DNA of 64,000 bases from NCBI GenBank assembly GCA_019022495.1, contig JAFEKR010000075.1, forward strand, positions 1 through 64,000, read 5' to 3'. This DNA comes from Epichloe hybrida. Its lineage: Eukaryota; Ascomycota; Sordariomycetes; Hypocreales; Clavicipitaceae. Below, piece after piece: positions 38,225 through 50,089 of the stretch (position 1 is the stretch's first letter; each line of letters opens with the position of its first letter). Position numbers and translations under genes: made by a program. The notes under the pieces were generated by a model. That model was not told the DNA's origin and did not search any database. It saw only the letters and a list, made by a program, of their open reading frames with translations.

Positions 38225-38415
38225 TATAAGGCCTTACTTACAACACGGGTGCACCCCGCTAGCGTACCACGCTGTAGGGCTAGGTTCACGTAACACTAGC
38301 AAGCCACTAGCTATAAGTTAGCAACTTGCACGCATAACACACTTAGACCTAGCAAGCTTTAGTCAATATACAAGCGCCTCCATACCTCTTGCCTAGCTAT
38401 CCCTTTGTTCTCACA
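38225..38415 (+). repeat. Gypsy 3' LTR
   Basis: The 191-bp LTR has a mutated inner start TATAAGGCCTTACTTAC and an intact outer end CTTTGTTCTCACA. Confidence 0.95.
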
Positions 38416-38420
38416 CCTAG

Positions 38421-38740
38421 TTATAGTAAAATCTTTAAAAAAGTTAGATATTAGAAATTAAGTAACTAATTAAGAAAAATAGTAAATAAAGAAAGTCTTA
38501 TATTAATATTTATAAGAGAATATCTAAGAAAAACATAGCCTTATTAGATATAATATTTCTATTTTTAGTAACAATTACATGTAATTGTGTAGTTGTAGTT
38601 GTAATAATTACAACTACAACTACAATTAATTACATATACCTAGCAATTACAATTAATTAATTACAGCCTAGGAATAATTACACTACAATTACAAGCTACC
38701 CCCCAAAAACTACATTAATTACACTACATACAATTCTCTG
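38421..38740. repeat. AT spacer and ATTACAACTAC palindromic block ending in TTCTCTG
   Basis: From about 38571 the sequence consists of AATTACA/TGTAATT and TTGTAGTTGTAATT words in both orientations, ending CAATTCTCTG at 38740. It resembles the ends of the hAT-like copies in design but has different words, so it is probably the end of a related family. The opposite end was not found. Confidence 0.55.
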
Positions 38741-38745
38741 ACTAG

Positions 38746-39400
38746 TAGTATATTAGTTAGAGAGAGAGATAATACTACTTATAATAAAAAGTAAACTAGA
38801 TATAAAAAAGGAGCTTTAAGGTTAGGAGATAATTAATAAATAAGAGTAAAAAGGGTATAAGAAAAAGAAGTTATAATAATAGGGAGGTAAAAGGATATAA
38901 AGTTAAGGGAAGGGGATAGGTTATTTATATTTTAGGATAAATTAGTTAAGCTCTAATTAAAGCATAGGTTATTTATATTTATAAATAATAGCTAGGAGTA
39001 GATAAGGGAGGTATATTATATAATAAGAGGCTAGATAATTACTAATAAGGGGGCTATTTTAAAGTAAAGCTTAAATTTAGTAAGTAATAGATAGAATATA
39101 AGATTAGGGTAAAGTTAAGGGGGTAAAGGAAGTAAGGAGATAGCTAGTAGTAAGGGGTTTTAAAAGAGGTAGCTAGTGTTTTTAAGGGTAAGACTAGAGT
39201 AAAGTAAGGTACTTATTATACTAAAAAGATTTTTACTTTATATAGTAAAGATATAACCTTACCTAGTAACTTACTAGCTTTGCTAGGCTACTTATATTAC
39301 CTTACTAGGTTTTTCTATAGTAATTACCTAATAGGGGTCTAGTATTAATATATACTTACTTTTTTTATAGGAGGAGAAAGGGGGGGATAAGTATAGGGGT
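38746..39400. other. AT-rich decayed sequence, unassigned
   Basis: This purine-rich, RIP-like sequence on the plus strand could be the 3' part of the element whose LTR follows. No conserved motif was recognised and no intact frame is present. Confidence 0.3.
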
Positions 39401-39636
39401 ATATTATAGACTTAAGCTATAAGCTTAGGTTAAGTCTAGCTTTAGGAAAGCTCTAGAAAGTATATATACTTTAGGTAAAGAGGTTAGGGCTTTGCGTAGA
39501 CTACGCACGGACCGCATATAAGGGGATATATATTCGGATGCTATATAATGTTTAGTAAAGCTTTTCTTTCCTTTTATAAGAATAATATTCTTATTCTAAA
39601 CGCTTATACGCAGTAGCCATAAGGCTAGTTCCTAAT
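39400..39636 (+). repeat. Solo- or terminal LTR-like relic
   Basis: The tract GGAGGAGAAAGGGGGGGA (about 39371-39388) looks like a polypurine tract. It is followed by a GC-richer stretch with GCGTAGACTACGCACGGACC (about 39496-39515), a TATATAAGG-like promoter word and a CT-rich segment, the layout of a Gypsy-type LTR. No partner LTR is in the window. Confidence 0.45.
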
Positions 39637-40509
39637 ACTTTATTATAAAAGGTAACATTATTATATATAGCTTAACAAAGAGCAAGAGAGTCACTTATAG
39701 CGCGCTTACCTCTGAATTATATAGCATAGTTCAAGGCGCAGATATTACCTACGCGATTTCTATGACTTTACATTAGATCACGGATTAATTAAAGATGCCT
39801 TAAATTCCTATAATTCTCTATACTAACTTTTTTTTATTATATAAATACCTTATAAAGCTAGGAACCACAAAGGAAAAGAGACTAATAATTAATATTATAG
39901 CTCTTTATTAATTATACAAGAGGCATAAGATCTATAAAGTTAGGTAAATTAATAGTAACAATAATCTAGCAAATGCAATAATAAAAGCATTGCTAAATTT
40001 ATTACTTTCCTCTTTAATTAATTTAAATAAATTAATAATTTATATTAAAGGATAGGTAAAAAGACTTATAATATTTGGGGATAGAAGCTTAGGTAAGGAC
40101 TAACGGATTAATTTAATTAACTAATACTATAATAGCTAATTAAAGTAGCAGATTTCTATTAAGGGATTTACTTATATATACTTTCCTTTAATTTACTTTT
40201 TATTATGTTTTTAAGCTCTTTAGCTATAAAGGAAAAAGAGAGACTACTAGTGTTAATTCCTTTAGATTTTTATTAGTTTAATTATAGCTAAAGACTAGAC
40301 TAAATTATAGGTCTAGCGTGATGCACGCGATATAATTAGCTATATTAATTCGCTACTCTCTCTTTTGCCTTATATACAAATTTCGCTTACTTTCCTAGCA
40401 TCTAGACTTTCCCTCTCTTCTCTCTCTTTCCTAGCTATCTATCTAACTATTATTAACTTTAATATTACGGGATTATCCTACCTGCGCAGGCACCCTAGTG
40501 TAACTAACA
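39637..40509 (+). mobile_element. Copia-B4: 3' fragment with LTR
   Basis: It is a plus-strand copy of the RNase H end of Copia-B (equivalent to the reverse complement of 10584-11440): SELYSIV, GADITYAISMTL and KRLIINIIALY can be read. Its LTR is at 40251-40509, from TGTTAATTCC to GTAACTAACA. The 5' remainder is missing at the join with the preceding LTR relic. Confidence 0.85.
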
Positions 40510-40630
40510 CCTATAGAAACTTATAAAAGAAGAAATTATAAGTAAATATCTAGAACTATTATTAATAAAGACTTCAAATAAGACCTTAGAAAGGCTTTAT
40601 AAGGCTACTATTAAAGGTTAGAAGTAAATT
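40510..40630. other. AT-rich spacer
   Basis: This is a short sequence between Copia-B4 and Copia-C. Its last 5 bp, AAATT, are the left copy of the Copia-C target duplication. Nothing else is recognised. Confidence 0.5.
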
Positions 40631-40926
40631 TGTTAGTATCTACAGGATACCATTGACCTACGCGTAGGGTTTTCGGGGTGGACTAAAGTGCACGTAATTA
40701 TTATATATTCTAGTCTATTAAAGCAAGTAAAAGAGGGATTAAATAGAAGCAAAGAGAGTGCGCTATTTATTATAGGAAAAGGGGCCTTAATTAGGGTTAT
40801 TAGCGAAGAGGCTATATATGCTAACCCTAATTACAGCGCGGTTAGGCTAGATATATAGGTTTGTAATATAACGCGCTTACCTAATTAGAGGTGCGTACCC
40901 TTATTAATATTATGCTTATTCTAACA
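40631..40926 (-). repeat. Copia-C left (3') LTR
   Basis: The 296-bp LTR has an almost unmutated outer half (TGTTAGTATCTACAGG, TTTTCGGGGTGGAC) and a RIP-mutated inner half (AATATTATGCTTATTC). Confidence 0.95.
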
Positions 40927-43900
40927 CTAGAAACTCTCTCTCTTTAATATAATTATTAACGCATAATATTAATAAGAGAAGTGAATAGGAATTAAGGAAC
41001 AAATAAGATTAAATAATTACAAATAATATTATAAGAAAAGAGCAAGGGGAAGAGGTATAATAAATAACAAAATTCAATCTATAAGCCTATGTAAGGATAA
41101 GTAGGCCTAATTCTTAACACCTTTAATCTTATTAGATTAATACAAACGTTATAATTACGTAACCTACCCTTCTATCCTAATAGTTGCCTTATTACTTATA
41201 ATAAACCTCTTAAATGCCTTATTTAGCAATGCCTTTATAAATGCATTAGTAAGGTTATTATTCCTATTAATTCATTTAATCTCGTAGATCTCTTGTTGCT
41301 TATATAATTAATAAAGGGCTATGATATTAATTATAAGACGCTTCTCCTTTATAGTACTAAGCTTAATAAGGTATTTATATAAAGAGTATAAATTAGTATA
41401 AATAATAATAGGAATCATAGGGAGGTTTAATTAATAGGTAATTAACCTAAGTATTATTAAGACCACGTAAGCTATATTAGCACTAGTAACTATACTATAG
41501 ATCTTAGAGGTAAGTATACTTCTTATAACTCTCTTACTCTTAGTAAAGCTATAGTATATAATATTACCTTAGATTATAAAGGTGCTTTTCTCTTAGACTT
41601 CACTAGCTAGGATAAGCATATAGCCTAGCTAGGAAGTAAGGTCCTAGTTGTTAGCAAATAATCTATTTATAAATATAAAAAGCTTTACCTTTTTAAGATT
41701 AAATAGTATAAACCTTAATCCTTAGCTTAGATTATTAATTTACTATTAAATCTATTAGTTTAGGCTCTTTATATCTTAAGGTAATGGCTCTTAGTGTTAT
41801 GTAGTAACAGAGAGGTTAAAGCAAGCTTTAGGTTAGTAGATTAAGGTAATATATATGCCTTAAGCTTATTATTCTATATATGCCTATTTTAAATTAGTTA
41901 GTAGGATTAACTAAAGCTTTTTACTCTAGCCTTTTTACCTTAGCGTAATTATATTATTTTTAAGAGTAATAATACTACTATTAAAGGTTAGTAGGTTCCC
42001 TATAGAAAGGATTTACTTTAGTTTAGTAGTAAAAGAAGCGGCTTTTAATTAATCTTCCTCTTATTAAGAGAACTTATAGTCAGATAGTCTAATTATATTA
42101 TTAGTTTACATCCCTATACACATAAAGGTTAGGTTCTCCTTTGTTATTATAAGCAGGTATAGGTTAAACGTAGAGGTTATTATCTAGAGTATTTCTCTAT
42201 AGTAATAATAATACATTACTTACTAGTAGGTGCTAGCTTCTATAATACTATATAGAGGCTTAATTACTTACATTATTATGCCTATAAGGTATAGGTAACG
42301 GATTTAGATAGGGATTTAGGCTAGGATTATATAACTAAGAAGCGTTTGTACTTATATATAGGCCTATATAATATCACAAAGCTAGAGGATAAGGCCTAGC
42401 AATAATAACGTAGGTGCTATTACAAGGATTAATCACTAGCTAGCTTACTAGATTATTAGGGCCTATGTGAGGATTGCTAGCTTCTTCTTATTGCTATAAC
42501 CTTGGATTATAAGCCTTAAATTCTTGTATGAATCTATTATCTTACCCTTTACCTTATTAATAATATAGGAATTAAAAATTTAAACTCTACTATGCTCTCT
42601 TTTATTATACTTAATAAATTTAAATATGCCTTATTTAATTAGAGAATTAATCTTAGCTTTAGTAAATAGCTTAAAGGGTTTACTAGGGGTCTTAATAATT
42701 CCTTCCTTATGTAATTAAATTATAAGCTTAAGGTTAGAGCTTTCCTTAGCTAATAGAAAGATATTAGTCTTATCTTTTATTTAATTTATGTAATTAATAT
42801 TAGACATAATAATAGGGGGGTTCTTCTAAGGTCTTCTAGGTCCTTGCCTTAGGGGATTAGTAGGAGGGATAGCTATAGGTTATAGGGAGGCGTCTTAGTT
42901 ATTTACACTCTTAGGAGGTCTCTCTTTATTAGGATCTTTATAAAAAGGCCTAATAGATATTAATCTAAAGGCCTTAGGGCCTTAAGGGAGCTTAAGAGTG
43001 TAAGTCTTGCCTTTTATAGCTAATAGCTTATAGGGGCCTGCCTATCCTTTACCTTTACGCTATATATATATAAGCAATCCTAGTGGGAGGTTAATAGTTA
43101 TAGAGATATTAGGACTATTCCTTATAGCAAGGGTATTACTAACTTTCCGCTAGGCATAAATACGCTTAACTTCCTTCATTACTAGTTAGATCATAAGGGC
43201 TTACTACGTGATATCTAGTGATAGAGGTAATTCCTTAACTATACAAGAATACACGCTAAAAATAAGGACTATTAGCATAAGACTATTTAATCCTATAGTG
43301 TTATTCATAGCTTTAACTACTATTTGTAATACCACGGGCTCTGGTATTATTAGGCATTCCTGTTAGATAATATTATAGGCTCTTTAAAGTGGCCTATAAT
43401 ATTACTTAACCTTACTAATACTATAGTAAGCCTTAATAAGGATATCTTTAATCTTATATATATATATTATTTACGCTAGTTAGCTCTATAGATAGCTATT
43501 ACTAGTACTCCTACTACTAAGTCAAAAGGGAAAACCCTATACTAGGAAGAAAAACCCCCTTACATCTATGTACAAGCCAGCGCTAGCCTTGTAATAAGTC
43601 TGCGCTACTTGGTGTGTTTCCTATTATAGGTATTTATTACTAGCTTACACTAGCCTTATCCTATTAAAAAGAAAAAGAAAGAAAAAATATATAAAATAAG
43701 AGTTTATAGGCCCCTTCTAGTCCTACTCTAGTATAATAACACGCCTATCCTAAGTCTCTTTGCTTTAGGCTAGGGCAAAGTGAATCTAGATTTATAGCGT
43801 TAATTCACTTCTTATTTACTCCTACGCTTACTCTCCCGTAGCCTTACTTTTCAGCTATTACTAGCCTGTTCCTACCTTATATATCTAGTAAAGTCTAAGT

Positions 43901-44038
43901 ACCTAGTTTTATTTAATTAGCACTAAGGGAGGGTAATTATAGCCCTAGACTAGGGCGGTCCTAGGTTAAGATTACTTATATGTTATTAGATTTATTAATC
44001 ATATTATGCTTTATTTTTAAGTAAGTTATCTAAATTAT

Positions 44039-44221
44039 CCCCCCCCCCCCCTCCACTAGTATAAAAGAGAGCTCTCCCCCCCTAGGGTCCTAGTCTCTTT
44101 CTTCTCTTTACATTAAACTTCCTATAGGTTCTTCTTTTCTTTCTAGCTATTTAAGGCTATCCTAGGCTAGGGTTAGGTTATTTACTAACATTTACTACAA
44201 ATTTAGACTAAATCTAGTATA
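44039..44221 (+). promoter_or_regulatory. Promoter-like segment of the decayed gene
   Basis: A 13-base C run, then TATAAAAGAGAG (about 44060-44071), then a CT-rich stretch lead into the decayed reading frame at 44222. This is the usual look of a fungal core promoter. Confidence 0.4.
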
Positions 44222-45127
44222 ATAGCGCTAGAAGCTATAAGTACTCTAGTGTTACTGCTTATCTAGCTCTAATCCACCTAGGAATCTTGTAAGTACAAGG
44301 ACTTCCTAAGGAAGTCTATAACTAAAAAGCAATACACGTAGGTTATAAAGAAGGGTCTATCTATAAGTTATATTTGCTTTTACTCTAGGCCTAGTCCGCT
44401 ACTAATTTGCTTTAGCTTAGTAAACTAAGAGAAGTTTAATATATTTCCTATGAATCTTATTTAGTTTAGGACCTTAGGCACTAGTACTATCTTATTATTA
44501 GTAGGTTAGTCCTACTCTAGCTTAGTAATAGGGCTAACTCGCTAGATAGGGGCGGCCACTAATACGTGTTTTAACTATTAGGTTTAGAACTATTAATGCC
44601 ATTAGGTAACAATTAATAATTACCCTTACTCTAGCTTGGTTCCATGTCTAATTCACTATTTTAGCTAAACTTATCTAGTAATTGAAATAAGTATTAGTAG
44701 TTAGTTAAGACCTAGGCTTCTATAGCTAATAGGGGTGTAGTAAGTCTATTCTAGCTTAGTAGCAAGTCTATTCTAGCTCTAATATCTTCCTTAATAGGCC
44801 CTAGAAGGCTTCTAGGACTAGGTTAAGAAGCTTTATGCTAGTAATTAGGCAAAGAAGAAATAAAGCGCCTTAGTAGTAGGCCTAAACTAGGCTAGTTTCT
44901 CTAAGGAATAGCATACTAAGCTTATCTTTTAGCTTACGCGCCTTAATGCGCGCGTGGCGGAGACAAACCATCTCCTACTTGCTATTATCCCTATGAAAAA
45001 TCGTGACTAGGTGGCTACGAATATAATTCCTGTCCTAGAGAAGGAATAAGGTAGTGGCTTAAATTTAGCTTAGAGTAGGGGCGGCGGCGGGCTAGTGGGA
45101 CTTATAATACCCGGAGTTTATAGTTAA
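44222..45127 (+). pseudogene. Decayed single-frame gene of unknown function
   Basis: One plus-strand frame of 301 codons, starting at ATAGCGCTAGAAGC (ATG to ATA by RIP), stays in register to TAA at 45125-45127 with only TAG/TAA stops inside. Visible stretches are SIxxKxQY, GLSISYICFYSRP (about 44340-44390), LNARVAETNHLLLAIIPMKNRD (first part; about 44940-45010) and IPVLEKE (about 45026-45046). The C-terminal third looks helical and charged, possibly a coiled coil. The N-terminal third has spaced Cys residues, some perhaps lost to Tyr. I do not recognise a family. It could be the structural protein of a transposon or a multicopy gene hit by RIP. Confidence 0.4.
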
Positions 45128-45129
45128 AA

Positions 45130-48100
45130 TTAATCTAATAATAGTTCTAGACCTAAATATTCTCTATTATAATTATAAATTATAAAATTAGTCCCTCCCC
45201 TAGCCCACCTCCATGCCTACACTATCTATTCTGTCCCTTATGCTAGATTTATAATTAGAAGGTTTTCTGTCTATTAACGGATTTAGCCCAGGTCTAGCGG
45301 TATTCTAAGCCGTCTTATAGCTAGTTCCTATGCCAACAAGTAATATTAGAGTTATCTTATACTAAGGAACCATTTGGCTAAATATTTTGCTTTTTAAGGT
45401 TTATTTAGGGCTAGCCTTGCCTCCTATGCGTTAGCGGGCTATTGCTACTAAGGTTACCTATGGTTATATTTACTATAATTAACTAGTACATAGTATTAGT
45501 CTTCTATAGCTTAACCGCAGCTATATAGGGGCGAAACTACCCTAGGAACCTTTCTTTAGAATAGGAACTTATTTAGGCCTATCTTTCCTATGCATAGTTA
45601 GATGATTATTAAAGAGATATGCTTATTTATATTAGTATGAAATTCCTAGATTTCCTTTGGGTTATAGGAGGGTAAGTAGTCTTTAGTTAGTTCTCTAACG
45701 CATCTACTCCAGGCTAGCCTCTCTTTATTATGCTAGTCCTTCTATTATTTCTTCTATTCCTTGTCTAGGTCCGCGTCTAGTTTATTATTAATAGGTAGGG
45801 GTCTTCTTCTATAGCGTAGTACTGTCGCAACTAAGTTAGCTACGGCTTAGATTATCCTTGCTATCCTACTATTAATAATTCTATCTTTAAACCTTTGCTT
45901 TATCTTATTTAGGTAAAGGTTAAGGGGGGGGACATAGGTCTTAACTTTTAGTTATACAATAAGTATAGCCTTAAACGCCCCTATAATAATCTAGAGGTAG
46001 GCTAATTAATTTACTATAAAGCTTTTTACTACTTCTCTTAGCTATCCCCCCTTCTTAGTAAGGGTGTGGTAAGCGCTCGCTCTATAGGTAAGAATAGGTT
46101 AAACTACCTATATATATAGGAGTCTAGTATCTCTAAAGCTGTATCCCTAGGCTAATACTACTAGCTTAGAGAGTGTAAGCTATTACTAGGCTAACTTGCC
46201 CTTAAGAATATTTCTATAGGCGCTCTAGTTAAGTTTCCTATTAACCTATACTCCTAGGAATTTATATAATTCTATAGGCGCTATCTCCTCTGCTCTAAGT
46301 TAGACTTTAGCCTAGGGAGGTCTATAGGACTTGCTAAAGTATATAAGTTTAGTTTTAGCTAAGTTAAACTTAACTCTTACTTACTTTACCTATTTCTTAT
46401 AGATCTTCTATATAGCTTTAAGTCTTCTCTAAGTCTATACTATATTCTTACTAAAGGCTACTATATTTATATTATTTGCAAATCCTATAGCTACTATACC
46501 TAGGATAGCCTAGAGGCAGATATAGAGCTTTACTAAGTAAAGTAGGAAGAGAATTAAGGAGAGGGGTAATCCTTATAGGGTGCTAGCCTTAATTATAAAT
46601 AGTCTAGAGAGTCCTTTATTAAAGCTAAGCTAGCTTGTTCTATCCGTAAGGAAGCTTTATATTACTACTATTAGCTATTATAGGACTCCTATCTTTATAA
46701 GTAAGTGTATTAGGTATAGGTAGCTAACTTTATTAAACACTAAAGATATATCTATTTGCGTTAGTAAGGTAATACTACCCCTTCCTTAAGCCTCCCTAAT
46801 GTATTTAATAAGGACTCTTATTATAGTTTTTATTAATCTATTTATCCTATTGCCTATCTAGAGTTTAGGGAGTAGTCCCTTTACCTTAGTAAAGGCTATG
46901 AGTTACTTTGCTATTATTACTTCTATAATCTTTCCTACTATATTAAGTAGTAAGATTAGTCTTTACGCATTAGCTCTCCTTATTTCCTTAGTAGTTTTGC
47001 TAGGTTTCCTAATTACTACTACTCTTATGGTTTAGAAGTAGGCTAGGAAGTATCCTATTTCTAGGACTATATTTAGGAGCCTAGCTATAGTATCTTTAGC
47101 TAGGTTATTATAGGCTTTGATAAGGCCCGCTAGGAGTTTATTATCTCCTAGCGCCTTCTAGCTAGCTATGTTTACTAGGATATTATTAATCTCCTCTTAC
47201 CTAAATTGTTCTTTATCTAGTAGTAGTGTATTTTCTAGCTCTAGGAAGGAGAGGTCTAGTATATGTAAGAGGTCCGCTATTAGCTTAGGGAAGAATCTTT
47301 ATGCTAGTACGCTAGCCTTATTATTGTGTGTAGTAGCTAGGTTAGGGTTGTTTTCGCTTCTTTCTAGCTTAGGGAGTCTAGGGAGCTCTAGGGGGGCCTA
47401 GCTTTGAAGTTAGGCCTACCTCTTAAGCCTCTAGACCTCTCTGTCTTTTTCCTATGTGTTAGCCTTTTATAATGCGTCCCTCTATGCGTTTCTTTTCTCT
47501 TCCCTTATAACGCGTTCTTAGTCCTTATTTGCCTTAGTATAGGCTTGCTAGTTTATGTTAGTCCTCTAGTATCTTTATTATCTCTTAGCTTACCTTGCTT
47601 TACTAACTAACTCTTAGGCTTTTCTTAATTACTATGCCTCTAGGCTAGGGAGTCCCTAGGCTTTCTTTAAGACTACCTTATTCACGATCTATTATAAGCT
47701 TATAATAAGCTATGTTATGTAGTTATTTATTCCCTCTTTATTGTAAGGGTCTAGCGCGTTTTCGGGCTAGAGTCTAATTACAGCCTTTGCCTTCGCATGT
47801 GGTTAGTTTATAGCTCCCTATATATATCTAAGGACTTAAGGGATAGCTTCCTACTATTTATTAAAGATACTAATTAGTTATAGGATATAGTTAGATCTAG
47901 GGATATCTTTAGCGCCTTTGTAGTGGACTCTAATATTTAGCGTAGCCTATACTAGATTAATAGTGCTATCTCTATTATCTTTATATTATCTTATAGGTTC
48001 GCCCTAGGGTGTAATAAGTCTAAGCCTCTACTAGTCTATGAACTTTAGTAGTTTGTTTGCTTTATTAGTTTTCCTGTCTAGCTTATCCTAGAGGGGGTGC

Positions 48101-49940
48101 TTTTAGTTAAAGTTACCTATAAATACACTTTAGTTATAGGGCTCTTCTAGGTTAATTATGTGAATAGGGGTGTTCTAGTTATTACTATATCCCTCTAAGT
48201 AAAGGGAGTAAATATTAACTTCTTATAGCTTTACTAGTAACTAGTTAGTCCCTCCCTAGGCTAACCATAACCCTACTCTATGTTTCTTATTTATATATAC
48301 TACATTATATCCGTCGTAATACACGAGTTAGAACTAGGCAAGGCCTAGTGCTAGGGGCTATAGGTTTCTTATGTGTTCCTATTCTTAGATCGTAATTATA
48401 TCTATATTAGTCTGGTAATAGAGCGCTATATATACTAGTTTATTCTTCTTGTTTACGTTCTAGAAAAGGACTTATAATATTATTATATTAATTAGGGGGG
48501 CTGTTAGTTACTGCTGTCTTATACTAGCTCTATTCTAGCTCTAAGTTGCTTCGCATATTATCTAATACTTCCTAATCTTAGTTATTTAGCGCTTTATTCC
48601 GTATTTATAGGGCATTCTCTCTTTTTACTTACTATAATAATAGGTTTTACTACTATACTAGGTCTCTTGCAGGGTATGGTTAAGCCTCTGCTTAGGGAGT
48701 AGGTAGCAAAGCAGGAGGGCTATTTAAGATATCCCGCTTTAGTAGTATTCTACTTCTCTTTTAGGATAGGATAGTCCCTTAACTAGGCTAGGTATAGCCT
48801 AGAGCATAGAATATAGTTCTTCTTTACCTATCTATCTTTTATAGGGTAAGAGGACTTTCTATCCTTATATTAGCTAGCTCCACACTTACTATACCTTAGT
48901 GCTGCCTTACAAAACTTAGCTATATAGCCTATTTAGAAGTAATTATAGTATTATTAGGGTTATAAGGTCTTATTATATAGTTTAGTTTGGAAAAGCTTCG
49001 CTTTAAAGACTATACTATCTTAGTATATCTTATTAGCATCTTCTACTTTAGCTAGGCCTAGTATTAAAGTAGTTCTTTAGGTACCTTTGCCCTAGGGTTA
49101 TCTTGCTATTACCTTTACTATGTTTACCTTATTAGCTTTTCTAATTTCTATTACTAGGTTCTTAAGAGAGGTGTGTTTAGTTAGGAATCCTTTAATAATA
49201 ACACTAAGCATATAATAGTAAAGGGCTGCCTCTAGCCTAAATACTTTAGTAATCTATTTTTAGTCTTCTTTATATTAGGCAGTGTTTTCTTTAAAGGTAA
49301 TAATTATATCCCTACTAGGGAGTCTTCTAGCTACCACTACTATAGCCTAGCCTATAGCTCTGTTTACTACTATTACTATATCTTCCGCGCCCCTAAACTA
49401 AAGTAATTCCTAGATAGTATTCCCTTTAATAAGTACCTCTTAGTCCTATTTACTAGGGATCTAGAGGGGGGGAGGTAAGCTATTTATTTATTTAGGAGCT
49501 AGGCTAGCGGTAATGCTTACCTAGGTTAGAGTATTACTTCCTTTAGTTCCTTCTTTAATAGCCTCTTTAAGGGCTTATTTAAGGGCTTCTTTAGTAGTAT
49601 AAATATTACTATTATTATAGTTTATTACTATTACTTTAGCTTAGGCATAGTCTGCTACTTACCTAGTAATAGCTTTAGTAATATACTATACCTAAGTAAC
49701 TTTATTACTAGGGATAAGGCTTATGATTTTATTATAGTATTTTGTATTATCTAGATGTTTAAATTAGATCTAGTCTATTATAGGGTTATTCTTGCTACTC
49801 TGAATGTTAAACTATCCTATTCCTATGTTTAGGTAGTAGTAGCTCTATGCTAGCCCCCTTTCTCCTAAATTAATTACTATTAGCATGTCCGCACTCCTGC
49901 TACTAGCTTTATCGTAATGCGATATTATAGGGGGGGGTAA
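45130..49940 (-). mobile_element. Tad-like LINE (non-LTR retrotransposon), decayed
   Basis: On the minus strand, from high to low coordinate, there is an ORF1 with a zinc-knuckle region (IGYIAKFCKAALRYSKCGAS, about 48860-48920), an apurinic-type endonuclease (VFIGNFN, KHPL, DKLDRKTNKANKLLKFID, about 48040-48140) and a reverse transcriptase (NKLLAGLIKAYNNLAKDTIA at about 47090-47150; LLNIVGKIIEVIAK; GFANNINIVA at about 46460-46500, normally FADD). These match the I/Tad1 clade known from Neurospora and other Sordariomycetes. The 3' end and any poly(A) were not located; the plus-strand relic at 44222-45127 lies beyond it. RIP-type stops are throughout. Confidence 0.85.
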
Positions 49941-49943
49941 ATG

Positions 49944-50089
49944 GAGGCAAGGAATTCAAATATTAATATGGTTTGTATTTTAGAGGCGATTCCGGACCTT
50001 TAGAGCGGTGCGGAAGTTTGTGCGAAGGTTTTCCTTATCTTTAATCTTAATTACTATTAATAATATAAGCTACTTAAATTCCTTGCCTC
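49944..50089. repeat. 146-bp segment bounded by a 13-bp inverted repeat
   Basis: GAGGCAAGGAATT (49944-49956) and AATTCCTTGCCTC (50077-50089) are perfect inverted repeats flanking a GC-richer core with GATTCCGGACC. It sits exactly at the right border of the block inserted in Copia-C. It may be a small MITE-like element or part of the LINE 5' end. Confidence 0.45.

Larger units (their letters stand above)
31857..38415 (+). mobile_element. Gypsy chromovirus-type LTR retrotransposon, full length, decayed
   Basis: LTRs of 191 bp (31857-32047, 38225-38415) and target duplication CCTAG (31852-31856, 38416-38420) are intact. Plus-strand order: gag; zinc knuckle at about 33089-33130 with two Cys turned to Tyr; protease near 33285; reverse transcriptase at about 33840-34420 (MPFRLTNALATF, VYLDNILIFS); RNase H near 34780-34930 (KTNALIFVIAGILS); integrase near 35860-36200 (DFVTGLPLV, NRQIKRTN); then a chromodomain-like KYLVKxKGxLSKYN at about 36790-36840 whose Trp codons are now TAG. 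A polypurine tract AAGTAGGGGGA precedes the 3' LTR. About 1.2 kb between chromodomain and 3' LTR is unusual (see the antisense frame). A truncated inverse copy lies at 17732-21020. Confidence 0.95.
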
